Source: Ruegeria sp. 6PALISEP08
Lineage (GTDB): Bacteria > Pseudomonadota > Alphaproteobacteria > Rhodobacterales > Rhodobacteraceae
DNA: 64,000 nt
Direction of reading: 5' to 3'
Assembly (NCBI RefSeq): GCF_001238295.1
Contig: NZ_LGXZ01000006.1
Coordinates: forward strand, 124,001-188,000
Positions 1 through 8,820 of this stretch are shown here, piece by piece (position 1 is the stretch's first letter; every line of letters starts with the position of its first letter). The position numbers were made by a program, and so were the translations under genes. Below the pieces are notes generated by a model. It was not told the origin of the DNA, did no database searches, and worked only from the letters and a program-made list of their open reading frames with translations.

Positions 1-526
<526 letters not shown>

Positions 527-642
527 TTAAAACGTCAATAGGCAAGGGTTCAGCGACGTGGCATACAACCGCATACCGTTTGCAGGCCCTGCTTTGATTG
601 CGCTAAACGGCCTTTGAGACAAGCCAAAACCGGGACCGTCAC

Positions 643-1398
643 ATGTTCGAATTGAACCTGATGTTTTTTGCCGTGGCGATCCCGGCAGTGATCTTTGCCG
701 GTATCTCAAAGGGTGGTTTCGGTTCTGGCGTGGCCTTTGCCTCTTCGTCGATTCTGGCCTTGATCCTGACGCCTGGGCAGGCTTTGGCCTTGATGCTGCC
801 GATTCTGATGGTGATCGACGTGGCCACACTGGGTCCGTATTGGAAACGGTGGAACTGGCCGGATTCACGCCTGCTGATTTTGGGTGCCTTGCCGGGTGTC
901 GCGCTGGGCGCATGGCTTTTTCGGGCAACGGATGACGATCTGCTGCGATTGCTGATCGGGGGCATTTCGGTCGGGTTTGTTATCTGGCACATTGCGCAGA
1001 CCAGAGGCTGGGTACGTGGATTCGTCAATCGCCTGCCACCTTCGGCTGGGCTGTTTGCCGGATTGGTCGCTGGTTTCACCAGTTTTGTCAGCCACGCCGG
1101 AGGACCGCCCGCCGCTGTATATCTGTTATCGCAACGGCTGTCGAAGACCGAGTTTCAAGCCAGCACCGTGCTGGTCTTCTGGGTCATCAATATCGCGAAA
1201 TTTATACCCTACGCGTTTTTGGGCATGTTCACTTGGCATACAGCATTGGCGGATTTGTTGCTGACACCCTTTGCCATCCTTGGGGCATGGCTTGGCGTTC
1301 GGGCGCATTTCATGATGTCCGAGCGCCTTTTCTTTGGAATTGCCTATGTGTTGCTGACGTTGACGGGCAGCAAGCTGATCTGGGACGCGCTCACATGA
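643..1398 (+). CDS. TauE/SafE family sulfite exporter-like membrane protein
   Basis: A 251-residue polytopic protein with about eight hydrophobic segments. The N-terminal half carries the glycine-rich repeat FAGISKGGFGSG (18-29) and the second half a matching GLVAGFTSFVSHAGGPP, the two-fold TauE/SafE (DUF81) signature. The family exports small anions such as sulfite, sulfoacetate or organosulfonates; the substrate here cannot be read from sequence. It is monocistronic: its stop codon directly abuts the stop of the convergent gene at 1399. Two more TauE paralogues sit at 22015-23949 but belong to a different subgroup. Confidence 0.85.
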   Translation: MFELNLMFFAVAIPAVIFAGISKGGFGSGVAFASSSILALILTPGQALALMLPILMVIDVATLGPYWKRWNWPDSRLLILGALPGVALGAWLFRATDDDLLRLLIGGISVGFVIWHIAQTRGWVRGFVNRLPPSAGLFAGLVAGFTSFVSHAGGPPAAVYLLSQRLSKTEFQASTVLVFWVINIAKFIPYAFLGMFTWHTALADLLLTPFAILGAWLGVRAHFMMSERLFFGIAYVLLTLTGSKLIWDALT

Positions 1399-1704
1399 TC
1401 AGGCATTTGGAGGCAGGGCATCGGCCACGTCCTCATACGCCTGACCAGAAGCCACCAGGCAGGTGATCCCGTTGGGCAAAGTCACGGTGATTGTCCAACT
1501 GCCGCTTTCGCCCGAGGCAAAAAGCTCCATCACAGCGCCTTGTCGGGCTAGCCCAAGGCCCCGGCGTGTTTCGCCATAGGCTTCATGCAACCGCGTCAAC
1601 ACGTCCTCTCGCGGTCCGCAATTCTGACCCTGAGCCTGAACCTGTTGTGCTGCCAGAACCATGATCCCAAGGCCCATCGTCATCTTAAGCAGTGTCTTTT
1701 CCAT
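1399..1704 (-). CDS. Small secreted protein of unknown function
   Basis: 101 residues starting MEKTLLKMTMGLGIMVLAAQ, a cleavable signal peptide with a likely cut after VQAQ. The mature part has two cysteines and a motif GSWTITVTLPNGITCLVASG near the C-terminus. Short periplasmic proteins with this ending are common in roseobacters, but I know no function. I chose the ATG at 1704 over an upstream extension because AAAAGGG precedes it at a suitable distance and the signal peptide then lies at the N-terminus. It is divergent from mcl2. Confidence 0.7.
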   Translation of the reverse strand: MEKTLLKMTMGLGIMVLAAQQVQAQGQNCGPREDVLTRLHEAYGETRRGLGLARQGAVMELFASGESGSWTITVTLPNGITCLVASGQAYEDVADALPPNA

Positions 1705-1792
1705 CCCGTACCCTTTTCGATTCCACGTTCTGGTCAGGGTGGGGCGGAGGCGACGAATTTCAGTTAAGGCAAAGCACGTTGCGTCGCTTTCG

Positions 1793-1805
1793 CTGCGCTG
1801 CGGCG
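1793..1805 (+). promoter_or_regulatory. PhaR-like motif CTGCGCTGCGGCG upstream of mcl2
   Basis: Lies in the divergent region between the small secreted gene and mcl2, ending 69 bases before the mcl2 ATG. It differs at two of 13 positions from the identical 13-mers upstream of ecm (14265) and ccr (15793). All three read CTGC-N3-GCGG, one base from the CTGC-N3/4-GCAG site described for PhaR of Paracoccus. The function is inferred. Confidence 0.45.
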
Positions 1806-1874
1806 TTTTTCTTCTTGAACTTTCCGACAAAAAATGCCCCATTTCGCGCAACTTTATTTCAAAGGGAGTGGTCC

Positions 1875-2732
1875 ATGGATCCTCGTCAGCGCCCCTACCG
1901 TTCGGTTCTCTATATCCCGGGTTCGAAAGACCGGGCCTTGGACAAAGCCCGCACTTTGCCTGTGGATGCGATCATCTTCGATCTGGAGGATGCAGTCGCA
2001 GCGGACGAGAAGGACAATGCACGCGAAACTCTCAAGGCGGCTCTGGCTGCCGGAGGTTACGGGGCGCGGGTCAAGATCGTCCGGATCAACGGGCTGGACA
2101 CCGAATGGGGCCGTGCCGATGCCGAGGCGGTGCGCGATATGGATGCCGACGTTGTCCTTCTACCCAAAGTGAACTCGGCGGCCGACGTGGATGCACTGGC
2201 AGCGATCACCGGAGATCTGCCGATCTGGGCCATGATGGAAACGCCGCGCGGAATGCTCAACGCGGCAGAGATCGCCACTCATCCCATGATGGCCGGGTTT
2301 GTGATGGGCACAAACGACCTTGCGAAAGAACTGCAAACCCGTTTTCGTCCCGACCGTCTGCCGCTGATGACCTCGATGGGTCTGTGCTTGCTGGCGGCCA
2401 AGGCCGAAGGGCTGATCATCGTCGATGGTGTCTATAACGCGTTCAAGGATGGCGAAGGTCTGGCCGCTGAATGTGCGCAAGGTCGCGACATGGGATTTGA
2501 TGGCAAGACTCTGATCCATCCCGCGCAGGTTGAGATCACAAATGCCGCCTACGCACCGTCTGACGCGGAGATAGATCTGGCGCGCCGACAGATCGTTGCG
2601 TTTGAAGAAGTCGAAGCGCAAGGGCAGGGTGTCGCTGTCGTCGATGGCAAAATTGTTGAGAACCTGCACGTTGCAACTGCCCGCGAAATTCTGGCAAAAG
2701 CAGAAGCGATTTCAGCTTTGCAAGCGGGGTAA
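1875..2732 (+). CDS. mcl2: (3S)-malyl-CoA thioesterase, CitE/HpcH-HpaI fold
   Basis: 285 residues of the CitE-like TIM-barrel family. The sequence closely resembles Rhodobacter Mcl2: RSVLYIPGSKDRALDKA at the N-terminus, AIIFDLEDAV for the metal site, WAMMETPRGM, GTNDLAKEL and FDGKTLIHPAQ. Mcl2 hydrolyses (3S)-malyl-CoA to malate and CoA, the exit step of acetyl-CoA assimilation by the ethylmalonyl-CoA pathway. A citrate-lyase-beta name would be less precise. The start at 1875 follows AAAGGGAG; an in-frame extension from 1692 lacks family sequence. It heads an operon with nnrU, DUF1737 and mch, with a 6-base gap to nnrU. Confidence 0.88.
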   Translation: MDPRQRPYRSVLYIPGSKDRALDKARTLPVDAIIFDLEDAVAADEKDNARETLKAALAAGGYGARVKIVRINGLDTEWGRADAEAVRDMDADVVLLPKVNSAADVDALAAITGDLPIWAMMETPRGMLNAAEIATHPMMAGFVMGTNDLAKELQTRFRPDRLPLMTSMGLCLLAAKAEGLIIVDGVYNAFKDGEGLAAECAQGRDMGFDGKTLIHPAQVEITNAAYAPSDAEIDLARRQIVAFEEVEAQGQGVAVVDGKIVENLHVATAREILAKAEAISALQAG

Positions 2733-2738
2733 GCCATC

Positions 2739-3305
2739 ATGGGCTTTGTTCTTCTAATTCTTGGTGTGGCGCTGTGGTGGGCGGCACATCTGTTCAAACG
2801 CGTGGCGCCTGAACGCCGCGCAGAGATGGGCGGCGAGGGTAAAGGCGGCGTTGCTTTGGCTCTGGTCGCATCCATTCTGTTGATGATCTTCGGCTATCGT
2901 ATGACCGATTTCATCTATGTCTGGGCACCTCCAACCTTCCTGATCCACGTCAACAACCTTTTGGTGCTGATCGCGATCTACATGATGAGCCCTGCCGGTA
3001 CAAAAGGCCGGGTGCTGAACAAGCTGCGCCACCCGATGCTGGGCGGTTTCAAGCTGTGGGCATTTGCGCATTTGTTGGTGAACGGCGATCTCTCCTCGAT
3101 CATCCTGTTCGGCGGCCTTCTGGCTTGGGCCGTGGTCGAGGTGATCGTAATCAACAAGTCCGAACCCGACTGGACCCCGGCTGAGCCCGGCACTTATGGC
3201 AAGGATGCGATGTTCTTTGTGGGTTCGATCGTTCTGTTGGGGGTTATCGGCTATATCCATGGGCTGGTCGGCCCGTCTCCGTTCGGCTCATTGGGACCTG
3301 ACTGA
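2739..3305 (+). CDS. NnrU family integral membrane protein
   Basis: 188 residues with about five transmembrane helices. Motifs LWWAAHLFKRVAPERR and LRHPMLGGFKLWAFAHLLVNGD mark the NnrU family. NnrU was first linked to nitric-oxide reductase expression in denitrifiers and relatives resemble isoprenoid-cyclase-like membrane proteins. Many roseobacters carry a copy with no denitrification genes nearby, as here. It sits 6 bases after mcl2 and overlaps the next gene by one base (TGATG), so it is surely co-transcribed with the two ethylmalonyl-CoA enzymes around it. Its role in that operon is unknown. Confidence 0.88.
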   Translation: MGFVLLILGVALWWAAHLFKRVAPERRAEMGGEGKGGVALALVASILLMIFGYRMTDFIYVWAPPTFLIHVNNLLVLIAIYMMSPAGTKGRVLNKLRHPMLGGFKLWAFAHLLVNGDLSSIILFGGLLAWAVVEVIVINKSEPDWTPAEPGTYGKDAMFFVGSIVLLGVIGYIHGLVGPSPFGSLGPD

Positions 3306-3511
3306 TGGCAAAACTCTATCGTTTGTTGACCGAGGAAGACACATCGGCCTTCTGCCACAAAGTGTCTGACGCGCTGGCCAAAGGGTGGGAGCTGTATGGC
3401 GACCCGTCCTATGCCTTTGACACTGCAAACAACATGATGCGTTGTGCGCAGGCAGTGACCAAAGAGGTCGAGGCCGACTATTCCCCCGAAATGAAACTGG
3501 GACAGCAGTAA
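3305..3511 (+). CDS. DUF1737 domain small protein
   Basis: 68 residues; almost the whole protein is one DUF1737 domain: YRLLTEEDTSAFCHKVSDAL, then GWELYGDPSYAFD and a C-terminal QAVTKEV. DUF1737 proteins are small cytosolic proteins of unknown function. Translational coupling is likely on both sides, through a TGATG overlap with nnrU and a TAATG overlap with mch. Confidence 0.85.
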   Translation: MAKLYRLLTEEDTSAFCHKVSDALAKGWELYGDPSYAFDTANNMMRCAQAVTKEVEADYSPEMKLGQQ

Positions 3512-4539
3512 TGGCAAAAACAAATCCGGGCCGATTTTTTGAGGATTATTCCGTCGGGCAGGTGTTGCAACATGCCGTGCCACGCACGGTGACTGAGGGA
3601 GAGCGCGGCCTGTACCATGCGCTCTATCCGGCACGCCATGCGCTGTACTCCTCGGACGAATTTGCCCGGGATTGCGGTTTGCCTGAAAGCCCGATTGATG
3701 ATCTGGCCGCGTTTCATCTGGTGTTTGGTAAAACGGTGCCTGATGTTTCGCTGAATGCGGTTGCCAACCTTGGTTACGCAGAGGGTCGTTGGCTGAAACC
3801 TGTCTATGCTGGTGATACGCTTCGATCAGTATCCGAGGTGATCGGTGTCAAGCAGAACTCCAACGGAAAAACCGGTGTTGTTTGGGTGCGCACCCGCGGT
3901 CTGAACCAGTTGGACGAGGTTGTGCTCGAATACGTTCGTTGGGTCATGGTGCGCAAAGCAAATGTCGACGCGCCAGCGCCCGAAACAGTTGTTCCCGAGT
4001 TGAAAAAGACGCTCGATCCGAAGGACCTCATCGTTCCCGAAGGCCTCGATTTCTCGAACTACGATTTTGCTTTGGCTGGTGAGCCGCACCGCTGGGGGGA
4101 CTATGAAATCGGCGAGAAGATCGACCATGTCGATGGTGTCACCGTGGAAGAGGCCGAGCATATGTTGGCCACCCGCCTGTGGCAGAACACTGCCAAGGTG
4201 CATTTCGATCTGACGTTCCGGCCTGAAGGCCGGTTGATCTATGGGGGCCATGTCATTTCGATGGCGCGCGCCTTGTCGTTCAATGGTTTGGCAAATGCGC
4301 AAATGATCGTTGGCCTGAACGGTGGGGCACATGCCAACCCTTGCTTTGCAGGCGATACCATCAAGGCTTGGTCCGAGGTTCTGGACAAGGCAGAAACCGG
4401 CGTACCAGGTGTGGGTGCGATCCGACTACGCTTGGTTGCGACCAAAGGAGGTGCGCCGTTCGCGTTGAAAAACGACGACGGACGGTATTTGCCAGACGTG
4501 CTTCTGGATCTCGATTATTGGGCGCTGATGCCGCAATAA
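3511..4539 (+). CDS. mch: Mesaconyl-CoA hydratase (MaoC-like double hotdog)
   Basis: 342 residues matching mesaconyl-CoA hydratase of Rhodobacter and Methylobacterium, which converts mesaconyl-C1-CoA to beta-methylmalyl-CoA in the ethylmalonyl-CoA pathway. An N-terminal hotdog starts with GRFFEDYSVGQVLQHAVPRT and a second one at about residues 195-342 contains HFDLTFRPEGRLIYGGHVIS. The ATG at 3511 overlaps the DUF1737 stop by one base; an upstream in-frame start at 3442 would lie inside that gene. Last gene of the mcl2 operon. Confidence 0.9.
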   Translation: MAKTNPGRFFEDYSVGQVLQHAVPRTVTEGERGLYHALYPARHALYSSDEFARDCGLPESPIDDLAAFHLVFGKTVPDVSLNAVANLGYAEGRWLKPVYAGDTLRSVSEVIGVKQNSNGKTGVVWVRTRGLNQLDEVVLEYVRWVMVRKANVDAPAPETVVPELKKTLDPKDLIVPEGLDFSNYDFALAGEPHRWGDYEIGEKIDHVDGVTVEEAEHMLATRLWQNTAKVHFDLTFRPEGRLIYGGHVISMARALSFNGLANAQMIVGLNGGAHANPCFAGDTIKAWSEVLDKAETGVPGVGAIRLRLVATKGGAPFALKNDDGRYLPDVLLDLDYWALMPQ

Positions 4540-4593
4540 GCGAACTGACGGTTATGTGACCTCATAGCGTGCAGGGCGTGCTAGGTTTGCACC

Positions 4594-5256
4594 ATGCATG
4601 TTCTGCGCGCGATAGTGACCAGCCTTTTTTTGGCACCGGCGGCCCACGCCTGCGATTTGGCTTTGGCCTTGGCAGTGGATGTGTCCGGCTCGGTTGACAG
4701 CAATGAATTCCGCATTCAGATGGATGGCCTGGCCGCCGGTCTGCGTGACCCAATCGTGTCCGAGGCATTGGTCCGTGGTCAGGCGCAGCTGATGCTGGTG
4801 CAATGGACCGGATCGTCGCGCCAGCGGATTACGATTCCCTGGACCCGTATCGACAGTTTCGCTGCTTTGGATCGGTTTGCGGGTCAGGTTTCTGCTGATC
4901 CGCGCATCTGGCGGAATTTCTCAACTGCGATTGGGGAAGCGCTCCAAACGACGCTCGACTCGTTCGAGCCGGTTTCCAACTGCGCCCGGCATCTAATCGA
5001 TTTGTCAGGTGACGGCGTCTCGAATGAAGGCGTCGAGCCGACGCAGGTCCACACGGCCTTGCGGGACAGAGGCGTTGTGGTAAACGCATTGGCCATCGAG
5101 GAAAGCGAACCGGATCTGACAGCATACTTCTTTGAAAATGTCATCGTGGGCGAGGGGGCTTTTGTGGTTTCCGCAGCCGGGTTCGCCGACTATCCGGAAC
5201 GAATTCGCAAAAAACTGTTGCGCGAAGTGACGCAGCAAACCGCAGGGCTGAAATGA
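4594..5256 (+). CDS. DUF1194 (von Willebrand factor A-like) secreted protein
   Basis: 220 residues. A signal peptide ending near AAHACDL is followed by LALAVDVSGSVDSNEF, which carries the MIDAS-like D-x-S-x-S motif of VWA domains. The remainder matches the DUF1194 pattern: WTGSSRQRI, IGEALQTTLDSF, LIDLSGDGVSNEG. Probably a periplasmic metal-dependent protein-binding domain of unknown partner. It stands alone between mch and the sdh operon. Confidence 0.85.
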   Translation: MHVLRAIVTSLFLAPAAHACDLALALAVDVSGSVDSNEFRIQMDGLAAGLRDPIVSEALVRGQAQLMLVQWTGSSRQRITIPWTRIDSFAALDRFAGQVSADPRIWRNFSTAIGEALQTTLDSFEPVSNCARHLIDLSGDGVSNEGVEPTQVHTALRDRGVVVNALAIEESEPDLTAYFFENVIVGEGAFVVSAAGFADYPERIRKKLLREVTQQTAGLK

Positions 5257-5271
5257 CATGTTAAAGGATTC

Positions 5272-5357
5272 GTGATCACATCCTTTTGCCTTTGAAAACG
5301 CTAACATTGATGAAGAGGAATGTCATATGTGATCACGACATTATTTTGTGTGATCAC
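5272..5357. promoter_or_regulatory. Three GTGATCAC palindromes upstream of sdhC
   Basis: The perfect 8-base palindrome GTGATCAC occurs at 5272-5279, 5329-5336 and 5350-5357; the last extends to TGTGATCACA. The second and third are centred 21 bases apart (two helical turns). They lie in the 215-base gap before sdhC. This looks like the operator cluster of a dimeric regulator (GntR/FadR- or Crp-type symmetry), but I cannot name the protein. Confidence 0.5.
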
Positions 5358-5394
5358 ATATTGGGAATATCCGCCAATTTGCGCCGAATTTACC

Positions 5395-5434
5395 GTTTTT
5401 TGCAGCCGCAGCACGTGACAGTGTCGCAAAAAAC
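5395..5434. promoter_or_regulatory. Inverted repeat GTTTTTTGC / GCAAAAAAC before sdhC
   Basis: Perfect 9-base arms at 5395-5403 and 5426-5434 separated by 22 bases, ending 37 bases before the sdhC ATG. It could be an operator or a stem-loop in the sdh leader transcript. The spacer contains CACGTG and a GCAGCCGCAGC stretch. Confidence 0.35.
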
Positions 5435-5471
5435 AGTAAAACGTTCGGTAGCCAACCGAAAAGGAGCCGCC

Positions 5472-5858
5472 ATGGCCGATGTAAATCGGGGCAACCGCCC
5501 ACTTTCGCCGCATCTGTCGATCTACCGTCCGCAGCTGACGTCGGTCACATCCATCCTGACACGCATTACCGGCAACGCCCTGCTTGTGGCTGGCCTGCTG
5601 ATCGTCTGGTGGTTCTTGGCCGCTGCCACGTCGCCCGAGGCGTTTGCAGTGGCAAATGGGGTGATCACCTCGATGCTTGGGGATCTGGTAATGGCGCTGT
5701 CCGTTTGGGGCCTTTGGTATCATACGCTGGCAGGCGTCCGGCACCTGATCTGGGACAACGCGGTTGGCCTGGACCTTCCCACCGCTACAAAGCTTGGCTG
5801 GGCGGTTGTGATCGGGTCGGTCGTCCTGACCCTTCTGACCCTTGTTATCGTCGCGTGA
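5472..5858 (+). CDS. sdhC: Succinate dehydrogenase cytochrome b556 subunit
   Basis: 128 residues, three transmembrane helices. Membrane anchor of complex II, carrying heme b and part of the ubiquinone site. The signature RPLSPHLSIYRPQ (9-21) and the heme-ligand region WYHTLAGVRHLIWD (H84 and H91) are both present. The ATG at 5472 follows AAAAGGAG; an upstream extension from 5286 crosses the palindromic regulatory region and is not credible. First gene of sdhCDA-(sulfotransferase)-sdhB. Confidence 0.95.
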   Translation: MADVNRGNRPLSPHLSIYRPQLTSVTSILTRITGNALLVAGLLIVWWFLAAATSPEAFAVANGVITSMLGDLVMALSVWGLWYHTLAGVRHLIWDNAVGLDLPTATKLGWAVVIGSVVLTLLTLVIVA

Positions 5859-5871
5859 TTGGAGGACTGAG

Positions 5872-6243
5872 ATGCGTTACCTAACCGATCGAAAACGCGC
5901 AGCGGGTCTTGGCTCGGCGAAATCCGGTACTGCCCACTTCTGGGCCATGAAAGTCAGCTCGGTGGCTTTGCTGATCCTCGTGCCGTTGTTTGTCTTCACT
6001 TTCGGCCCGGTTCTGGGTCAGCCGTTTGACGTGGTTCTGGATTACTATTCACGTCCCTTCCCTGCAATTGTTGCAGCGCTGACGTTGGCGGTCGGCTTCA
6101 AACATTTCGCAGACGGCGCGCAAGTGATGCTGGAAGACTATGTTCATGGCACGCTTGAAAAGGTCCTGATCATTCTGGTGACCTGTTTGTCTTATGGCGC
6201 AGCAGCGGCTGGCATCTTCGCCATCGCGCGCATTGCCCTTTAA
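5872..6243 (+). CDS. sdhD: Succinate dehydrogenase hydrophobic anchor subunit
   Basis: 123 residues starting MRYLTDRKRAAGLGSAKSG, typical of alphaproteobacterial SdhD, with three transmembrane helices and the motif FKHFADGAQVMLEDYVH, whose histidine lies in the heme/quinone region. The start at 5872 follows GGAGGA in the 13-base gap after sdhC. An extended form from 5842 overlaps sdhC and lacks family similarity. Confidence 0.93.
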   Translation: MRYLTDRKRAAGLGSAKSGTAHFWAMKVSSVALLILVPLFVFTFGPVLGQPFDVVLDYYSRPFPAIVAALTLAVGFKHFADGAQVMLEDYVHGTLEKVLIILVTCLSYGAAAAGIFAIARIAL

Positions 6244-6261
6244 TTCCCGGAGCTGAAAGAA

Positions 6262-8067
6262 ATGGCTGCATACGAATACGAAACGCATGATTATGACGTG
6301 GTCGTTGTCGGCGCCGGTGGGGCCGGTCTGCGGGCGACTTTGGGCATGGCAGAGCAAGGTTTGCGCACGGCCTGTGTGACCAAGGTGTTCCCGACCCGCT
6401 CTCATACTGTGGCAGCGCAGGGCGGCATCGCCGCATCGCTATCGAACATGGGTCCAGACACCTGGCAGTGGCACATGTATGACACCGTCAAAGGCTCGGA
6501 CTGGCTGGGCGACACCGACGCGATGGAATACCTAGCGCGCGAGGCGCCCAAGGCGGTTTACGAACTGGAACATTATGGTGTTCCATTCAGCCGTACCGAA
6601 GAAGGCAAGATCTATCAGCGCCCCTTTGGTGGTCACACCACCGAGTTCGGCGAAGGCCCTGCCGTGCAGCGCACCTGCGCCGCGGCCGACCGGACCGGCC
6701 ACGCGATCCTGCATACGCTGTATGGTCAGTCTCTCAAGAACAATGCTGAGTTCTATGTCGAGTATTTCGCCATTGACCTGATCATGTCCGATGATGGTGA
6801 ATGTCAGGGCGTCGTCTGCTGGAAATTGGACGACGGCACGATGCATGTTTTCAACGCCAAGATGGTGGTGCTCGCGACCGGTGGTTATGGTCGTGCGTAT
6901 TTCAGCGCAACCTCGGCCCATACATGCACCGGCGACGGTGGCGGTATGGTGGCGCGTGCCGGCCTTGCGCTGCAAGACATGGAGTTTGTGCAGTTCCACC
7001 CAACCGGTATCTACGGTTCGGGCTGCCTGATCACCGAAGGTGCACGCGGCGAGGGCGGCTATCTGACCAACTCGGAAGGCGAGCGGTTCATGGAGCGTTA
7101 TGCGCCCCAGTACAAGGACCTCGCGCCGCGTGACTATGTCTCGCGTTCGATGACGATGGAGATCCGTGAAGGCCGCGGTGTCGGGGCGGAAGGGGATCAC
7201 ATCCACCTGAACCTGTCGCACCTGCCTGCCGAAGCTCTGGCCGAGCGTCTGCCCGGTATTTCGGAAAGCGCCAAGATTTTCGCAGGCGTGGACGTCACCA
7301 AGGAACCCATCCCGGTTTTGCCGACGGTGCATTACAATATGGGCGGTATTCCGACCAACTATTGGGGTGAGGTTCTGAACCCGACTGCTGATGACCCGAC
7401 GGCTGTTGTCCCCGGCTTGATGGCCGTGGGTGAAGCTGGTTGTGCTTCGGTCCACGGCGCAAACCGGCTGGGTTCGAACTCGCTGATCGACCTCGTGGTG
7501 TTTGGCCGCGCGGCTGCAATCCGGGCTGGTAAAGTCGTGGATGCCGAATCTGCCAACCCGGTTCTGAACCAAGCGTCGGTCGACAAAGCCTTTTATCGGT
7601 TCGATGCGGTTCGCAACGCCAGTGGTTCAGTCCCGACCGCAGAACTTCGGCTGGAGATGCAGAAAACCATGCAGGCGGACGCAGCCGTTTTCCGTACCGC
7701 CAAAACCATGGCCGAGGGCGTCGAAAAGATGACCGCGATTGCTGCCAAGATGGATGATTTGCAAGTCACCGACCGCTCGTTGGTCTGGAACAGCGATCTG
7801 ATGGAAACGCTGGAACTGACGAACCTGATGCCCAATGCGCTGGCCACTATCGTCGGTGCTGAAGCCCGCAAGGAATCCCGTGGTGCCCATGCGCATGAGG
7901 ACTTCAGCGAGCGTGATGATGAAAACTGGCGGGTGCATACGGTCAGCCGGGTTGAGGGCGGCGCAGTTGACCTCAGCTATCGCCCGGTCATCGTTGATCC
8001 GCTGACGACCGAAGACCAGGGCGGTATCAGCCTGCAGAAGATCGCGCCCAAAGCGCGGACGTTCTAA
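6262..8067 (+). CDS. sdhA: Succinate dehydrogenase flavoprotein subunit
   Basis: 601 residues. Oxidises succinate to fumarate and passes electrons to SdhB. The FAD-binding GAGGAG is at 17-22, the covalent FAD histidine is in [10 protein letters not shown] (H48), and LATGGYGR and [20 protein letters not shown] complete the FAD and substrate site. The C-terminal domain has [20 protein letters not shown] with the active-site arginine. Full family length. Preceded by CGGAG and co-transcribed with sdhCD. Confidence 0.97.
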   Translation: MAAYEYETHDYDVVVVGAGGAGLRATLGMAEQGLRTACVTKVFPTRSHTVAAQGGIAASLSNMGPDTWQWHMYDTVKGSDWLGDTDAMEYLAREAPKAVYELEHYGVPFSRTEEGKIYQRPFGGHTTEFGEGPAVQRTCAAADRTGHAILHTLYGQSLKNNAEFYVEYFAIDLIMSDDGECQGVVCWKLDDGTMHVFNAKMVVLATGGYGRAYFSATSAHTCTGDGGGMVARAGLALQDMEFVQFHPTGIYGSGCLITEGARGEGGYLTNSEGERFMERYAPQYKDLAPRDYVSRSMTMEIREGRGVGAEGDHIHLNLSHLPAEALAERLPGISESAKIFAGVDVTKEPIPVLPTVHYNMGGIPTNYWGEVLNPTADDPTAVVPGLMAVGEAGCASVHGANRLGSNSLIDLVVFGRAAAIRAGKVVDAESANPVLNQASVDKAFYRFDAVRNASGSVPTAELRLEMQKTMQADAAVFRTAKTMAEGVEKMTAIAAKMDDLQVTDRSLVWNSDLMETLELTNLMPNALATIVGAEARKESRGAHAHEDFSERDDENWRVHTVSRVEGGAVDLSYRPVIVDPLTTEDQGGISLQKIAPKARTF

Positions 8068-8162
8068 GGGCTGGGAAAACTCGCAATGCAGTGCAAGCGC
8101 CAAATTCCCACGACCCTGACGTTGGCGATCAGCCTGCAGATGACGTGTGCTTGGTGCTTGTC

Positions 8163-8789
8163 ATGACGGTCGAAGTTCTGAATTCGGGGTCAAGCGATCC
8201 CAAGATCATCCTGATCGGTTTGAACCGCTGTGCGACGACCTCGTTTCATAAGCTGTTCCAAAACAGCGGAATCCCGTCCGTGCATTGGGAAGATGAGCAA
8301 GGCCAAAACCTTGCACATCGCATGATGACCAATATTGCCATGGGGCGTAGGCCCTTGGATGGGTTCGGTGTGGTTCGGGCTTTCACCGACATCGCCTTTG
8401 TCAATTCGCGCTTCGTGCTGGACGGTGCACGGTTCTTTCGTGAACTTCACGCGGCTTACCCGGACGCCTACTTTTTGCTGAACACACGTAATCGCGAGGA
8501 ATGGATCAACTCACGGGCCAGCCATTCCGGTGGTGGCTATCTGGAACGATGCTGCAAGGCCAATGGCCTGACAGCGGATGAGGTGAAACAAGGCTGGGCG
8601 TATATGTACGATGTGCACCACGCCGAGGTCGAAGCCTATTTCGACGGAAATCCCCGTTTCCTGCGCTATGATATCGACAAAGATGACCCGCAAAGCGTTG
8701 CGGACTGGCTCTCGCCGGATTTTGACGTGAACATCGCCCATTGGGGGCATTACAATCGAGGGGCGTCCCAGAACGCCCGGACAGGCTGA
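8163..8789 (+). CDS. Sulfotransferase family protein inside the sdh operon
   Basis: 208 residues. The N-terminal [18 protein letters not shown] resembles the 5'-phosphosulfate-binding loop of PAPS-dependent sulfotransferases, and [15 protein letters not shown] resembles the 3'-phosphate site with its conserved Arg and Ser. The substrate is unknown. It lies between sdhA and sdhB in the same orientation (31 bases to sdhB) and is not part of complex II in any system I know. I start at the ATG at 8163, which puts the PSB loop near the N-terminus; a GTG at 8091 is possible and neither start has a clear Shine-Dalgarno. Confidence 0.7.
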   Translation: MTVEVLNSGSSDPKIILIGLNRCATTSFHKLFQNSGIPSVHWEDEQGQNLAHRMMTNIAMGRRPLDGFGVVRAFTDIAFVNSRFVLDGARFFRELHAAYPDAYFLLNTRNREEWINSRASHSGGGYLERCCKANGLTADEVKQGWAYMYDVHHAEVEAYFDGNPRFLRYDIDKDDPQSVADWLSPDFDVNIAHWGHYNRGASQNARTG

Positions 8790-8820
8790 AAGGCGGCCTT
8801 GTGTTGAATGGAGAATTGAC

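Noticed and set aside
580..590. GCAGGCCCTGC palindrome between mdh and the TauE gene
   Set aside because: Eleven bases, no second copy seen, and the arms are inverted relative to the PhaR form.
5661..5668. A fourth GTGATCAC within sdhC
   Set aside because: It is part of the coding Val-Ile-Thr triplets and such copies also occur in other genes; only the three intergenic ones are claimed.
6532..7572. A 346-codon open frame antisense to sdhA
   Set aside because: No family similarity, no ribosome site, and sdhA is intact on the other strand.
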